A model generated the notes under the pieces. The model was not told the DNA's origin and searched no databases. It was given only the letters and a program-made list of their open reading frames with translations. Below, piece by piece: positions 1 to 8,533 of a DNA stretch of 64,000 nucleotides. The DNA comes from Shimia sp. SK013 (GTDB taxonomy: Bacteria > Pseudomonadota > Alphaproteobacteria > Rhodobacterales > Rhodobacteraceae), in the NCBI RefSeq assembly GCF_001292625.1, contig NZ_LAJH01000009.1, positions 62,001 to 126,000 of the forward strand. Reading direction: 5' to 3'. Each line of letters begins with the position of its first letter. Positions within the stretch are counted from its first letter, which is position 1. Position numbers and translations under genes: made by a program.

Positions 1-89
1 CTCTCAACGCAGGTCTCCGCGAGGTTCCACTCACATTTGGTTTCCCACTCGTTCATCCAGATTTCGACGCCAAAAGGTTCGATAAACAT
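1..89 (-). CDS. N-terminal fragment, possibly a PLP-dependent aminotransferase (partial)
   Basis: A reading frame starts at the ATG complementary to 87-89 and runs off the left edge after 29 codons. An AGGAGA Shine-Dalgarno lies just upstream, which supports the start. The visible peptide begins MFIEPFGVEIW and includes the segment NLAETCVE. I associate this N-terminus with class I/II aminotransferases of Rhodobacteraceae, from memory only; no catalytic residue is inside the window. That a gene starts here is well supported; the family is tentative. Confidence 0.5.
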   Translation of the reverse strand, partial: MFIEPFGVEIWMNEWETKCEWNLAETCVE

Positions 90-166
90 GGGGGTCTCCT
101 TTGAGATTGGGGTGTGCGCCGTCGCAAGCTAGCGCGGGTTTGAGGCGGAGGGAAGGGAGGGGCCGG

Positions 167-231
167 CCCCTCTTGGCCCGAACGGGCCAATTCACCCCGG
201 GATATTTTTGGCAAGAGGAACCAAAAGCGCG
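167..231. repeat. Dispersed intergenic element, copy 1
   Basis: This stretch between serS and the left-edge gene contains a perfect hairpin, TTGGCCCG-AA-CGGGCCAA (173-190), followed by a segment reading ATTCACCCCGGGATATTTTTGG and a short AAC-CAAAAGC tail. A similar arrangement of hairpin, CCCCG, TA-TTT and AAAAGC occurs at 6932-6992. It lies downstream of serS, so it could also help end that transcript, although there is no clean U-tract on the minus strand. Confidence 0.45.
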
Positions 232-279
232 GCGTGCAGATTTGCCGCCGCGCCCCTTTGGTTTGATGGGGTGGACGGC

Positions 280-1572
280 TTAAACCAGAACGCCCTCAGC
301 GCTCAGCGTGGTTTTGCCACCCAGATAAGGTGTCAGCGCTTCGGGCAGTGTGACGGAACCATCCGCATTCTGACCGTTCTCCAGCACCGCAATAAGGCAG
401 CGGCCCACAGCGAGACCCGAGCCATTGAGCGTGTGCACATATTCCGGCTTGCCGCCATCGGTGGGGCGGAACCGTGCGTTCATGCGGCGGGCCTGAAAGG
501 CGCCGGTTGTCGAGACCGAACTGATTTCGCGAAAAGTGTCCTGTCCCGGAATCCAGGCTTCGATGTCATAGGTGCGGCGTGCGCCAAATCCCATGTCGCC
601 AGTGCATAGAACCACGGTGCGGTACGGGATATTCAAGCGCTCCAGCATGTTTTCGGCACAGCGCAACATGCGCTTTTGCTCGTCATCGCTTTTGTCGGGA
701 TGCACCACGGACACCATTTCGACCTTTTCGAACTGGTGTTGGCGCAGCATGCCGGATGTGTCTTTGCCAGCGCTGCCTGCCTCGCTGCGGAAACAGAGCG
801 TGTGCGCTGTCATGCGGATCGGCAAGTCGGCTTCGTCCAGAATGTCGCCCGCAACCGAATAGGTCAGCGGCACTTCGGATGTCGGCACCAGCCACCAGCC
901 GTTTGTGGTCTGATAGCTGTCTTCGCCAAATTTCGGCAATTTGTCAGTGCCATACATCGCCTCATCGCGCACCAAAACGGGCGAGTTGACCTCCAACAGA
1001 CCATTTTCATCCACATGGGTGTCGATCATGAACTGCGCCAAGGCGCGGTGGATGCGCGCCACGGCGCCTTTGAGCATCACAAACCTGGCGCCGGAAATCT
1101 TGGCGGCGGTTTCAAAATCAATCGCGGCGGACACGCCTTTGATGTCGAAATGCTCAACCGGCGCGAAGTCCATCGCGCGCGGGGTGCCCCAGCGGGTGAC
1201 CTCGATATTGTCGTTCTCGCCACCGCCATTTGGCACGTCGTCCGCAGGCAGGTTGGCAATGCGGGCCAAGGCATCGGTCAGCTTGGCGTCGATGTCTTTT
1301 GCGTCGGTCTGCATGGCGGCGACTTCGGCCTTTTTCTCGCCCACCAGCGCGCGCAGCCGTTCAAACTCGGCGTCATCGCCTTTGGCTTTGGCGGCACCAA
1401 CGTCTTTGGCAGCGGCCTTTTGTGCGGCCTGTGCGGCTTCGGCTGCGCCAATCTTGGCGCGGCGCTCTTCATCAAGGGCCAAAAGGGACGACGAGACGGG
1501 CGCGTCCCCGCGGCGGGTCAGGGCGGCGTCGAAAGCGGCCGGGTTTTCGCGGATCGCTTTAATGTCGTGCAT
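280..1572 (-). CDS. serS: Serine--tRNA ligase
   Basis: Class II aminoacyl-tRNA synthetase (430 aa) that charges tRNA-Ser and tRNA-Sec with serine in the cytoplasm. Residues 1 to about 110 form the Ala/Lys/Glu-rich antiparallel coiled-coil arm that binds the long variable arm of tRNA-Ser. The catalytic domain shows the TSEVPLTY serine-binding segment, motif 2 with [15 protein letters not shown] and HQFEKVE, and a C-terminal motif 3 region with NGSGLAVGR. Length is normal for bacterial SerRS. The start [10 protein letters not shown] matches the family's usual N-terminus. It is transcribed away from the solute-binding protein gene. Confidence 0.97.
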   Translation of the reverse strand: MHDIKAIRENPAAFDAALTRRGDAPVSSSLLALDEERRAKIGAAEAAQAAQKAAAKDVGAAKAKGDDAEFERLRALVGEKKAEVAAMQTDAKDIDAKLTDALARIANLPADDVPNGGGENDNIEVTRWGTPRAMDFAPVEHFDIKGVSAAIDFETAAKISGARFVMLKGAVARIHRALAQFMIDTHVDENGLLEVNSPVLVRDEAMYGTDKLPKFGEDSYQTTNGWWLVPTSEVPLTYSVAGDILDEADLPIRMTAHTLCFRSEAGSAGKDTSGMLRQHQFEKVEMVSVVHPDKSDDEQKRMLRCAENMLERLNIPYRTVVLCTGDMGFGARRTYDIEAWIPGQDTFREISSVSTTGAFQARRMNARFRPTDGGKPEYVHTLNGSGLAVGRCLIAVLENGQNADGSVTLPEALTPYLGGKTTLSAEGVLV

Positions 1573-1696
1573 CGGTCTTGTCCTTTGTGCGGGTTTGAAT
1601 CAGTGGCCCACCTATGCCCGAGCTGACGGAAAAGCAAAAGGGCAGGCTTTGGTACATGTTGGGAAACTTCGCCGACATTGCGTTTGGGAGACAACG

Positions 1697-1723
1697 AAAA
1701 ACGCCGCACCCAAAGGCGCGGCG
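1697..1723 (-). terminator. Rho-independent terminator of the solute-binding protein gene
   Basis: CGCCGCACC and GGCGCGGCG (one mismatch) form a GC-rich stem around a CAAA loop. On the minus strand it is followed by TTTTT. It lies about 40 bases after the stop of the solute-binding protein gene. Confidence 0.7.
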
Positions 1724-1764
1724 CTTGGATCAACACATATGTGTCGACATTAACCGGACATGGC

Positions 1765-2499
1765 TTAGTTCAGGTATTTGGTGACGATGGCCTCATAGGT
1801 GCCGTCGGTGCGCATGCTGTCCATTGCGACGCTCATTGCGGTTTTGACAGCCGGGTCAAGATCCAGATTGGCTGCCAGCCAATTCTCCGACACGACGACC
1901 GGTGCGCCCATTGTGAAATCAGACCGCAGGAAACCCCCTGCAGTTGTCTCGTCATTTGTGACAATGTCGACCGAGTACATCGCGTCCACACGACCTGCGA
2001 CCAGAAGCTTTTCGCCCTGAACGTCCGATGTGACCGGATGCAGATTTGTGAATCCCTGCTCGGTGAGAACTTTTTCCATTGCACTGCCGCGCAAGACTGA
2101 GATCTTTTCCAAACCGCGCGCGTCCTCAAAAGAGTTGATGGCGGCGCCTTGGGTTACGAAAATCTGATTGGCGGACAGGAGTTTCGCGACCCAGCTGAAC
2201 TTGTCTTCGCGTTCAGGCGTACGAAACGGGGGGGCCAGAAAGTTGTTCGTGGTTGTCTCAATCGATTTGACGGCGCGTGGCCAAGGTTCATATGTCACCG
2301 TCATTTCCAAGTCGGCGCGTTTGACCATTTCGGCCACCAGATCAATCGCCATACCTTTGTCTTCCGCATCAGGGCCATTGGCAAACGGCGGCATTTGCGC
2401 GGTAATCAGGTTGACGTCAGCGGCTTGCGCGAACGGGGCAACAGCCAGGCTAAGCGCGACGGCGAGGGGCTTAAGCAAAACACGCGTATTAAGAGACAT
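1765..2499 (-). CDS. Periplasmic solute-binding protein, family 3 type
   Basis: Secreted 244-aa protein of the bacterial extracellular solute-binding family 3 (amino-acid-type) fold. Residues 1-26 are a Sec signal peptide with an AQA cleavage site (VAPFAQA-ADV). The mature part starts with VNLITAQMPPFA and contains KGMAIDLVAEMVKRA and EPWPRAVKSIE, typical of this family. No permease or ATPase gene is adjacent, so it is either an orphan binding protein for a transporter encoded elsewhere or a periplasmic sensor. The ligand cannot be told from sequence. The gene has its own terminator downstream and a 270-base spacer upstream. Confidence 0.85.
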   Translation of the reverse strand: MSLNTRVLLKPLAVALSLAVAPFAQAADVNLITAQMPPFANGPDAEDKGMAIDLVAEMVKRADLEMTVTYEPWPRAVKSIETTTNNFLAPPFRTPEREDKFSWVAKLLSANQIFVTQGAAINSFEDARGLEKISVLRGSAMEKVLTEQGFTNLHPVTSDVQGEKLLVAGRVDAMYSVDIVTNDETTAGGFLRSDFTMGAPVVVSENWLAANLDLDPAVKTAMSVAMDSMRTDGTYEAIVTKYLN

Positions 2500-2661
2500 T
2501 CAGATCGATCCTTTTCATTCATTTGGTCAAAGATGAGCCGGTATCGTGACTGGGTCGGCCCTCCTCCTGAGCCTCATATGAAGAAGTCATCTTACCATAG
2601 TGTTAAATGGAAGCCTGGTTACATAACGACGTGGTGCCAGCCGCAAAATCCGAAGATCGCA

Positions 2662-2701
2662 GTCACTTGCTCCGCGGTGCGCTTCGCATCTTGCAAGTGA
2701 C
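2662..2701. other. Inverted repeat upstream of yajC
   Basis: GTCACTTGC (2662-2670) and GCAAGTGAC (2693-2701) are perfect 9-base inverted arms around a 22-base loop. A second small hairpin (GCGGG-AGAGA-CCCGC) follows at about 2732-2746, before the yajC start at 2770. Together they could form a structured 5' leader for yajC-secD-secF or a protein-binding dyad. I could not match it to a named riboswitch class. Confidence 0.4.
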
Positions 2702-2769
2702 GTCTTTCCCTCATAGGTTCCCTGCGACTTTGCGGGAGAGACCCGCGCACAGACAAAGGACGCCACACT

Positions 2770-3051
2770 ATGGAACAAATCGGTCAGTTTCTGCCGCTCA
2801 TTCTGATCTTCGCGATCATGTATTTCCTGCTGATCCGCCCTCAGCAAAAGAAGGTCAAAGAACACCAAGGCATGGTGGATGCGCTGCGCAAGGGCGATCG
2901 GGTTGTGACCCAAGGTGGACTGATTGGCAAAGTGGTCAAAGTCAAAGAAGACAACGAAGTCGAAGTCGAAGTGGCCGAGGGCGTCAAGGTGCGCGTGGTT
3001 AAGTCGACCATCGCTCAGGTTCTGTCCAAAACTGAACCAGCAAACGGCTGA
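2770..3051 (+). CDS. yajC: Preprotein translocase subunit YajC
   Basis: Small inner-membrane accessory (93 aa) of the SecYEG-SecDF-YajC holotranslocon. A single N-terminal membrane helix (about residues 5-23, LPLILIFAIMYFLLI) is followed by the conserved RPQQKKVKEH segment and a soluble domain with GDRVVTQGGLIGKV. Length is typical. It is the first gene of the yajC-secD-secF cluster, 54 bases ahead of secD, and a structured leader lies upstream. Confidence 0.96.
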   Translation: MEQIGQFLPLILIFAIMYFLLIRPQQKKVKEHQGMVDALRKGDRVVTQGGLIGKVVKVKEDNEVEVEVAEGVKVRVVKSTIAQVLSKTEPANG

Positions 3052-3105
3052 TCCGCCTGAATTTTGACGTCACTATCTGACACGACCTGACCGGGGGCTG
3101 CATTC

Positions 3106-4767
3106 ATGCTGCAAATCGACGGCTGGAAACGGGTATTGATCTTGCTCACCTGTGTGGTGGGCTTGTTCCTTGCTTTGCCAAATGCCTTTTATCCACGGGT
3201 CGAGGCCCACAACGACGCGGTTGCTGACCTAGAGGTCGGCATGTCCGGCAACGGGCTGGAAGAGCTGGCGGCGGGCTGGCCAAGCTGGATGCCCTCGTCT
3301 CTGGTTAACCTCGGGCTTGATTTGCGCGGCGGTGCGCATTTGCTCGCCGAGGTGCAGGTCTCGGACGTCTATAAGGCGCGCATGACTGCGACGTGGCCCG
3401 AAGTGCGCGACTTGCTGCGCGAGGAACGTGCCACCATCGGCACCATTCGCCTGCAACCCGGCCCCGACGATGAGTTGCGGGTGAAAATCTCCAAACCCGA
3501 CGCCATTCAAGAGGCCGCAAGCATCGTGCGCGGTCTGGCGCGTCCGGTGGTTTCGCTGACCGGGGCAGGGGCCACTGACATTCAGGTGAGCACCGAAGGT
3601 GACACAATCATTGTGCGCCTCTCGGAGGCCGAGCGGCTCGCCACTGATCAACGCACTGTTCAACAAGCGCTGGAAATTGTGCGCCGTCGGATCGACGAAG
3701 TGGGCACACGTGAGCCCACCATCCAGCGCCAAGGCACCGACCGGATCCTGATCCAAGTGCCGGGTATTGGTTCGGCCTCTGAACTCAAGGACATTATCGG
3801 CACCACGGCACAGCTGACGTTCCACCCCGTTGTTGGCCGTGTCGGTAGCGCGGATGCCCCCGCAGGTGTCGGCAATCAAAATCTGCCATCCCTGGACGAA
3901 GAAGGCGTTTTCTACACCGTGGAGAACGCACCGGTTGTGACTGGAGAAGAGCTGGTCGATGCCCAGCCCACGTTTGACCAAAACGGACGCCCTGCGGTGA
4001 ACTTCCGCTTCAACCCCACAGGCGCGCGCAAGTTTGGGGACTACACTGCCGAGAACATCGGCAGCCCGTTTGCCATCGTGCTTGACGGCGAAGTGGTGTC
4101 GGCCCCCACCATCCAAAGCCACATTCCAGGCGGTTCGGGCATCATCACCGGTCGGTTTTCTGTGGAAGAAACCACCAACCTGGCCGTTCTTCTGCGCGCA
4201 GGTGCTTTGCCTGCCGAGCTGACCTTCCTTGAGGAACGCACCATCGGGCCGGAATTGGGCCAAGACAGCATCGAGGCCGGGCGCATCGCCTGTATCGTCG
4301 CCTTCGTCGGCGTGCTGGTCTTTATGTTCCTCAGTTATGGAACCTTTGGCCTCTTCGCCAATATCGCGCTGATCATCAACGTGGGCATGATCTTTGGCCT
4401 GCTCAGCGTCATCGGCGCCACGCTGACGCTTCCGGGCATCGCTGGTATCGTGTTGACCATCGGTATGGCGGTGGATGCCAACGTGCTGGTGTTTGAACGT
4501 ATCCGCGAAGAACTCAAGACCTCCAAAGGCCCGGCGCGCGCCATCGATCTTGGCTATGAGAAAGCCCTTTCGGCCATTCTTGACGCCAACATCACCACAT
4601 TTATCACCGCCGTGATCCTCTTTGCCGTGGGCTCCGGCCCTGTACGCGGCTTTGCCATCACGCTGGGGCTTGGAATCATGACATCTGTCTTCACCGCGAT
4701 CTTTGTGACGCGTTTGATGGTTATTATCTGGTTTGAACGCCGCCGACCCAAGACAATCGAGGTATGA
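3106..4767 (+). CDS. secD: Protein translocase subunit SecD
   Basis: RND-family inner-membrane protein (553 aa) that works with SecF to complete Sec-dependent export using the proton motive force. An N-terminal helix (about 8-27) is followed by the large periplasmic region beginning with LDLRGGAHLLAEV, then the head domain, then five C-terminal membrane helices from about residue 385. GMAVDANVLVFERIREE in the fourth C-terminal helix carries the conserved Asp of the proton relay. Size and layout match alphaproteobacterial SecD. The stop is four bases before the secF start, so the two are co-translated or nearly so. Confidence 0.97.
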   Translation: MLQIDGWKRVLILLTCVVGLFLALPNAFYPRVEAHNDAVADLEVGMSGNGLEELAAGWPSWMPSSLVNLGLDLRGGAHLLAEVQVSDVYKARMTATWPEVRDLLREERATIGTIRLQPGPDDELRVKISKPDAIQEAASIVRGLARPVVSLTGAGATDIQVSTEGDTIIVRLSEAERLATDQRTVQQALEIVRRRIDEVGTREPTIQRQGTDRILIQVPGIGSASELKDIIGTTAQLTFHPVVGRVGSADAPAGVGNQNLPSLDEEGVFYTVENAPVVTGEELVDAQPTFDQNGRPAVNFRFNPTGARKFGDYTAENIGSPFAIVLDGEVVSAPTIQSHIPGGSGIITGRFSVEETTNLAVLLRAGALPAELTFLEERTIGPELGQDSIEAGRIACIVAFVGVLVFMFLSYGTFGLFANIALIINVGMIFGLLSVIGATLTLPGIAGIVLTIGMAVDANVLVFERIREELKTSKGPARAIDLGYEKALSAILDANITTFITAVILFAVGSGPVRGFAITLGLGIMTSVFTAIFVTRLMVIIWFERRRPKTIEV

Positions 4768-4771
4768 TCGC

Positions 4772-5740
4772 ATGCGTTTGAGACTTGTTCCCCAGAATAC
4801 CAAATGGGATTTCTTCTCCCGCCCGCTGTTGTGGCTTGGCATCTCCACTGCGTTGATGATTGCGGCGCTGGTCAGCTTTTCCATTCAGGGACTGAACCTT
4901 GGCATCGATTTCACCGGTGGCACGACCATCCGCACCGAAAGCGCGCAACCGGTTGTGGTCGCAGAGTATCGCGAGGCCTTGACGCCGCTACAGCTGGGCG
5001 ATGTGTCCATCGTCGAAGTGGATGACCTCAGCTTTACCGACGATCAAAACGTCACAATCATCAAATTTCAAGCCCAGGCTGGCGAAGAGGCCGTGTCTGC
5101 CGACCTGATCCGTCAGGTGCAGGCCCAATTGCAGACAGTGGTGCCTGACATCACCTTTGTGGCGGTGGAATCCGTTGGCCCAGAAGTGTCGGGTGAGCTG
5201 ATCACCAAGGCCGTTCTGGCGGTTACCCTCGCGATTGCAGCGGTGCTGATCTATATCTGGCTGCGCTTTGAATGGCAGTTTGCGCTTGGTGCAGTGGCGG
5301 CGCTTGTACACGACGTGGTTCTGACAATTGGTGTGTTTAGCGAGCTTCAGATTAAGTTCGATCTGGCGATTATCGCGGCCTTGCTGACCATCGTGGGATA
5401 CTCGCTCAACGATACCGTGGTGGTGTTTGACCGCGTGCGGGAAAACTTGCGCAAATACAAAAAGATGGAGTTGAAAGAGGTGCTGAACATCTCGATCAAC
5501 GAAACCCTGAGCCGGACCGTGATGACCTCTGTCACCACACTTTTGGCGTTGGTTTCGCTTTATGTGCTGGGCGGCGACGTGATCCGCGGCTTTGTATTCG
5601 CGATGATCTGGGGCGTGATCGTGGGGACGTATTCTTCGGTTTTCATCGCATCTGCGGTGCTTTTGAAACTCGGCGTCAAACGCGATTGGTCCAAGCCTGA
5701 CAACACCTCCGGCAACCAGTTTTCCAACGTGGATGCCTGA
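4772..5740 (+). CDS. secF: Protein translocase subunit SecF
   Basis: SecF (322 aa), partner of SecD. The start at 4772 (MRLRLVPQNTKWDFF) is chosen because it begins just before the first membrane helix and follows a GAGGT ribosome site; an upstream in-frame ATG at 4733 lies inside secD. Visible signatures are GLNLGIDFTGGTTIR after helix 1 and the C-terminal helical block with GYSLNDTVVVFDRVRENLR, the SecF counterpart of the SecD proton-relay segment. The last eight bases overlap the TauE/SafE gene. Confidence 0.97.
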   Translation: MRLRLVPQNTKWDFFSRPLLWLGISTALMIAALVSFSIQGLNLGIDFTGGTTIRTESAQPVVVAEYREALTPLQLGDVSIVEVDDLSFTDDQNVTIIKFQAQAGEEAVSADLIRQVQAQLQTVVPDITFVAVESVGPEVSGELITKAVLAVTLAIAAVLIYIWLRFEWQFALGAVAALVHDVVLTIGVFSELQIKFDLAIIAALLTIVGYSLNDTVVVFDRVRENLRKYKKMELKEVLNISINETLSRTVMTSVTTLLALVSLYVLGGDVIRGFVFAMIWGVIVGTYSSVFIASAVLLKLGVKRDWSKPDNTSGNQFSNVDA

Positions 5741-6494
5741 CCTTCTGACCCAGGCAATGGCCTTTGAGGGCCTTGCCTGGGTTGCATTGGCTGCCTTTGT
5801 CGCGGGCGTTGTGCGCGGCTTTTCCGGATTTGGGACTGCTCTGATCTATCTGCCGGTGGCCGCACAGGTCATGCCGCCGCTGTGGACCATCCTGTCGCTG
5901 GCAGCGATGGATGTCATCGCGCCAGCGGTGCACATCCCTGCCGCGTTGCGCAAAGGTCATCCGCGCGATCTGATGCGCCTGATGGGGGGTGTGCTTCTGC
6001 TGCTGCCAGTGGGTCTCTGGGTGCTGACCCGCGTGGAGCCGGATGTCTTTCGTTATGCCGTGTCGCTTTTGTCTCTGGGCATGTTGGTGGTGTTGATCTC
6101 GGGGCTGCGGTATCGCGGCACAGTCACGCCGTCCATGGTCTGGGGCATTGGCGGGGCAGGTGGGTTTTTGGGCGGCGCGGCGGGCGTGCCGGGGCCTCCG
6201 GTCATATTGTTTTATATGGCCAGTCCGCACTCGGCGTCCGTGGTGCGCGCCAACACCACCGCATATCTGTTTTTCTATGACCTTATGTTGATCGGCGTGC
6301 TGCTGGTGCTTGGCGGTTTTGACATACTGGCATTTGTGATTGGTTTGGCGCTGGCGCTTCCGGCGCTTGCTGGCAACTTGTTGGGTGCGGCCCTCTTCCA
6401 TCCGGAGCGGGAGCGGCTATACCGTGGCGTGGCCTATACAATCATCGCAGGCGCGGCGATTTCAGGTTTGCCGATCCTGAGCGGCGGAGGATGA
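5733..6494 (+). CDS. TauE/SafE-family membrane permease
   Basis: Integral membrane protein (253 aa) of the sulfite exporter TauE/SafE family (also called UPF0721), predicted to move small organic or inorganic anions. It opens with a conserved helix and the loop RGFSGFGTALIYLP, and has the second repeat motif FLGGAAGVPGPPVILFY. About eight hydrophobic helices are visible, as in the family. The start overlaps the secF stop by eight bases and its stop is three bases before the next gene, so it probably travels in the secDF transcript. The substrate is not predictable from context. Confidence 0.88.
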   Translation: MPDLLTQAMAFEGLAWVALAAFVAGVVRGFSGFGTALIYLPVAAQVMPPLWTILSLAAMDVIAPAVHIPAALRKGHPRDLMRLMGGVLLLLPVGLWVLTRVEPDVFRYAVSLLSLGMLVVLISGLRYRGTVTPSMVWGIGGAGGFLGGAAGVPGPPVILFYMASPHSASVVRANTTAYLFFYDLMLIGVLLVLGGFDILAFVIGLALALPALAGNLLGAALFHPERERLYRGVAYTIIAGAAISGLPILSGGG

Positions 6495-6497
6495 AAC

Positions 6498-6851
6498 ATG
6501 CAGATGCACGAAGTGCAATATGACGACGCTGTGCCTATTGACGGCTATGGCCCCGGCTTTTTTCGTATCAACGGCGAAGTGCTCAGAGGCGCGGCGATCA
6601 TCACCGCCACGGGCGCACGGGGCTGGCAGGGTTATGACGATGTGGAAAGCATCGTGGCTTTGGCGGGCGAAGTGGATTTCATCCTCATGGGAACCGGTGG
6701 TGACATGCTGCCGGTCGACCGAGCCTTCCGCGAAACCGTAGAGGCGGCCGGCATCGGCGTAGAGCCGATGGCGTCACCATCAGCTTGTCGCACCTACAAC
6801 GTTTTGGTCAGTGAAGGCCGACGCGTGGCAGCGGTTCTTTTACCGGTTTGA
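6498..6851 (+). CDS. Mth938-like domain protein
   Basis: Small soluble protein (117 aa) of the Mth938/NDUFAF3-like fold (DUF498). Motifs include GYGPGFFRING near the N-terminus, the central DFILMGTGG and the C-terminal ACRTYNVLVSEGRRVAAVLLPV. The human relative NDUFAF3 assists complex I assembly; the bacterial role is unknown. A good ribosome site (GGAGG) lies inside the end of the upstream permease gene and the intergenic gap is three bases, which places it at the end of the secDF operon. Confidence 0.88.
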   Translation: MQMHEVQYDDAVPIDGYGPGFFRINGEVLRGAAIITATGARGWQGYDDVESIVALAGEVDFILMGTGGDMLPVDRAFRETVEAAGIGVEPMASPSACRTYNVLVSEGRRVAAVLLPV

Positions 6852-6896
6852 TGCTCAGAACGGGTTTGCTCCCGCCCGGCTGCACCGGTTGGGTGT

Positions 6897-6919
6897 GGCT
6901 CTAGCCACAGGCTAGAGCC
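6897..6919. terminator. Perfect 10-bp hairpin after the secDF operon
   Basis: GGCTCTAGCC (6897-6906) and GGCTAGAGCC (6910-6919) are perfect inverted arms with a three-base loop, 45 bases past the last stop of the secDF-permease-Mth938 run. No U-tract follows, so it may be a U-less terminator or an mRNA 3'-end stabiliser. Confidence 0.45.
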
Positions 6920-6931
6920 TGCAAGGGTCGC

Positions 6932-6992
6932 GGCCCCTTCTTGGTCCTGCGGCCCAATTCAACCCCGAGGTACTTTGGGAACAAAAAGCACG
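6932..6992. repeat. Dispersed intergenic element, copy 2
   Basis: This segment repeats the layout of 167-231: CCCCT-CTTGG, a GC hairpin (TTGGTCC-tgc-GGCCCAA, one mismatch), ATTCAACCCCGAGGTACTTTGGG, then ACAAAAAGC. By eye the two copies agree at roughly two thirds of positions. Both lie in intergenic spacers after minus- or plus-strand genes. Confidence 0.45.
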
Positions 6993-7024
6993 CATCATTA
7001 ACTGGGGTGATTGGCGTTTTCGCC

Positions 7025-7057
7025 ACCGACGCGATACCGACCGGATACCGACGCGAT
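7025..7057. repeat. 11-bp tandem repeat array, locus 1
   Basis: Three head-to-tail copies of ACCGACGCGAT (the middle copy is ACCGACCGGAT) with an exact 11-base period. The reverse-complement unit ATCGCGTCGGT recurs at 21874-21912 and 62211-62241. With the hairpin and the dispersed element it accounts for most of the 318-base gap between the Mth938-like gene and ccmA. No gene was seen in that gap. Confidence 0.8.
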
Positions 7058-7169
7058 GCAGACAGCTTGTTTTATCGCGTTTTCAGCGCGTTAAGACTTG
7101 AGTCGCGGCCAATGCGCCCGCCGCGCCATTTTGCTTTTGTCGTAGCCTTTGATGGGCTAAGTCAATGTC

Positions 7170-7790
7170 ATGACTTTGACTGTCTTTGACCTGACCGTAT
7201 CGCGCGGCGGCATAGCCGTGTTGCAAGGCTTGAGTTTCGAACTCGCACCGGGCCGTGCCTTGATCCTTCGAGGACCTAACGGGATTGGCAAGACCACCTT
7301 GCTGAGAACTGTGGCGGGGTTGCAACCAGCGCTATCGGGCACTGTGACCGCGCCTGAGGAAAGCATCGCCTATGCCGCGCACAGCGACGGGCTTAAGGCG
7401 ATGTTGTCAGTTGAGGAAAACTTGCATTTTTGGGCCCGGGTCTTTGGTCAGCCCAAGATTGATATCGCCGTTCAAGCCTTTGAATTAAAAGACCTTCTGG
7501 GGCGTCCTGCCGGAACCTTGTCCGCCGGTCAAAAACGGCGATTGGGCCTGGCGAGATTGCTGGTAACGGGGCGGCCAATCTGGATTTTGGATGAGCCTAC
7601 GGTGTCTTTGGACGCGCAATCTGTGGCGCGATTTGCCGACGCGGTGCGGCGCCATCTTGCGGGTGGTGGCAGCGTGTTGATCGCCACTCATATCGATCTT
7701 GGGCTTGACGGTGATGTGTTGGATGTCGGGTCGTTCAAAGCCAGTGGAACCAGGTCTGACCCCAACGGATTTGACGAGAGTTTCTTATGA
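7170..7790 (+). CDS. ccmA: Haem exporter ATP-binding protein CcmA
   Basis: ATPase (206 aa) of the CcmABCD complex of cytochrome c maturation system I. ATP hydrolysis releases holo-CcmE from CcmC-haem-CcmE. Visible motifs are Walker A ([11 protein letters not shown]), the ABC signature ([14 protein letters not shown]) and Walker B followed by the catalytic Glu ([11 protein letters not shown]), with the switch His in ATHIDLGL. Length is normal. The stop overlaps the ccmB start (ATGA), so the two are translationally coupled. Confidence 0.97.
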   Translation: MTLTVFDLTVSRGGIAVLQGLSFELAPGRALILRGPNGIGKTTLLRTVAGLQPALSGTVTAPEESIAYAAHSDGLKAMLSVEENLHFWARVFGQPKIDIAVQAFELKDLLGRPAGTLSAGQKRRLGLARLLVTGRPIWILDEPTVSLDAQSVARFADAVRRHLAGGGSVLIATHIDLGLDGDVLDVGSFKASGTRSDPNGFDESFL

Positions 7791-8443
7791 TTGCGCTCTT
7801 GACCCGCGACTTGAAATTGGCGACCCGCGCCGGAGGCGGCTTTGGCCTCGGCCTCGCATTTTTCCTTATTGTAGTGATACTTGTGCCTTTCAGCGTCGGG
7901 CCTGAAAGTGGCCTGTTGTCCGACATTGCGCCCGGTGTTTTGTGGCTCGGCGCGCTGCTTGCGTGCCTGTTGTCACTTGATCGCATTCTGGCATTGGACT
8001 GGGAAGACGGCACGCTTGATCTGGTTGCGACGTCACCGCTTCCGCTGGAGGGGGTGGTGACGATCAAGGCCCTCGCGCATTGGCTCACCACTGGCCTGCC
8101 AATGGTGATTGCCGCGCCCCTGTTCGGGCTGCTTCTTAACCTGCCACAACCCGGTTATTTCTGGCTCGTTTTGTCGTTGGCGATTGGCACACCGGCTCTC
8201 AGCGTCGTTGGCACATTTGGTGCCGCTCTGACTGTCGGCCTTAAACGCGGCGGTCTGTTGTTGTCGTTGCTTGTTTTGCCGCTTTACGTGCCCACATTGA
8301 TCTTTGGCGCCGAATTGGCGCGGCGCGGCGCAGACGGGCAGGCCACGACCACGCCGTTGCTGATGCTGGCCGGGATCACATTTGGCGTGATTGCTTTGTT
8401 GCCCTTTGCGAGTGCATTGGTTTTGCGTGTAAACCTGCGGTAA
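7787..8443 (+). CDS. ccmB: Haem exporter membrane protein CcmB
   Basis: Membrane subunit (218 aa) of the CcmABCD release complex, with six predicted helices. The N-terminus [18 protein letters not shown] and the helix-2 region [21 protein letters not shown] are characteristic of CcmB. It overlaps ccmA by four bases and is followed, after a 90-base gap without a gene, by ccmC. Confidence 0.95.
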   Translation: MIALLTRDLKLATRAGGGFGLGLAFFLIVVILVPFSVGPESGLLSDIAPGVLWLGALLACLLSLDRILALDWEDGTLDLVATSPLPLEGVVTIKALAHWLTTGLPMVIAAPLFGLLLNLPQPGYFWLVLSLAIGTPALSVVGTFGAALTVGLKRGGLLLSLLVLPLYVPTLIFGAELARRGADGQATTTPLLMLAGITFGVIALLPFASALVLRVNLR

Positions 8444-8533
8444 TCAGGTAGAGATTAAACGAAATCAAAGTCGCCATTTGCAGACTCAGCGAAGTAGGGT
8501 GCGGCGGACAAATTAGACAGGTAGGACACACCC

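Noticed and set aside
2700..2760. Possible glycine-type riboswitch before yajC
   Set aside because: The GGGAGAGACC fragment is reminiscent, but the conserved GCCGAAG core is missing and the downstream gene is unrelated to glycine.
3229..4884. 551-codon open frame antisense to secD/secF
   Set aside because: It mirrors secD in the opposite frame, has His/Gly/Asp-rich composition without domains, and no ribosome site. GC-rich codon bias in secD explains it.
7025..7057. 11-bp repeats as a CRISPR array
   Set aside because: Units are contiguous without spacers, and no cas genes are present.
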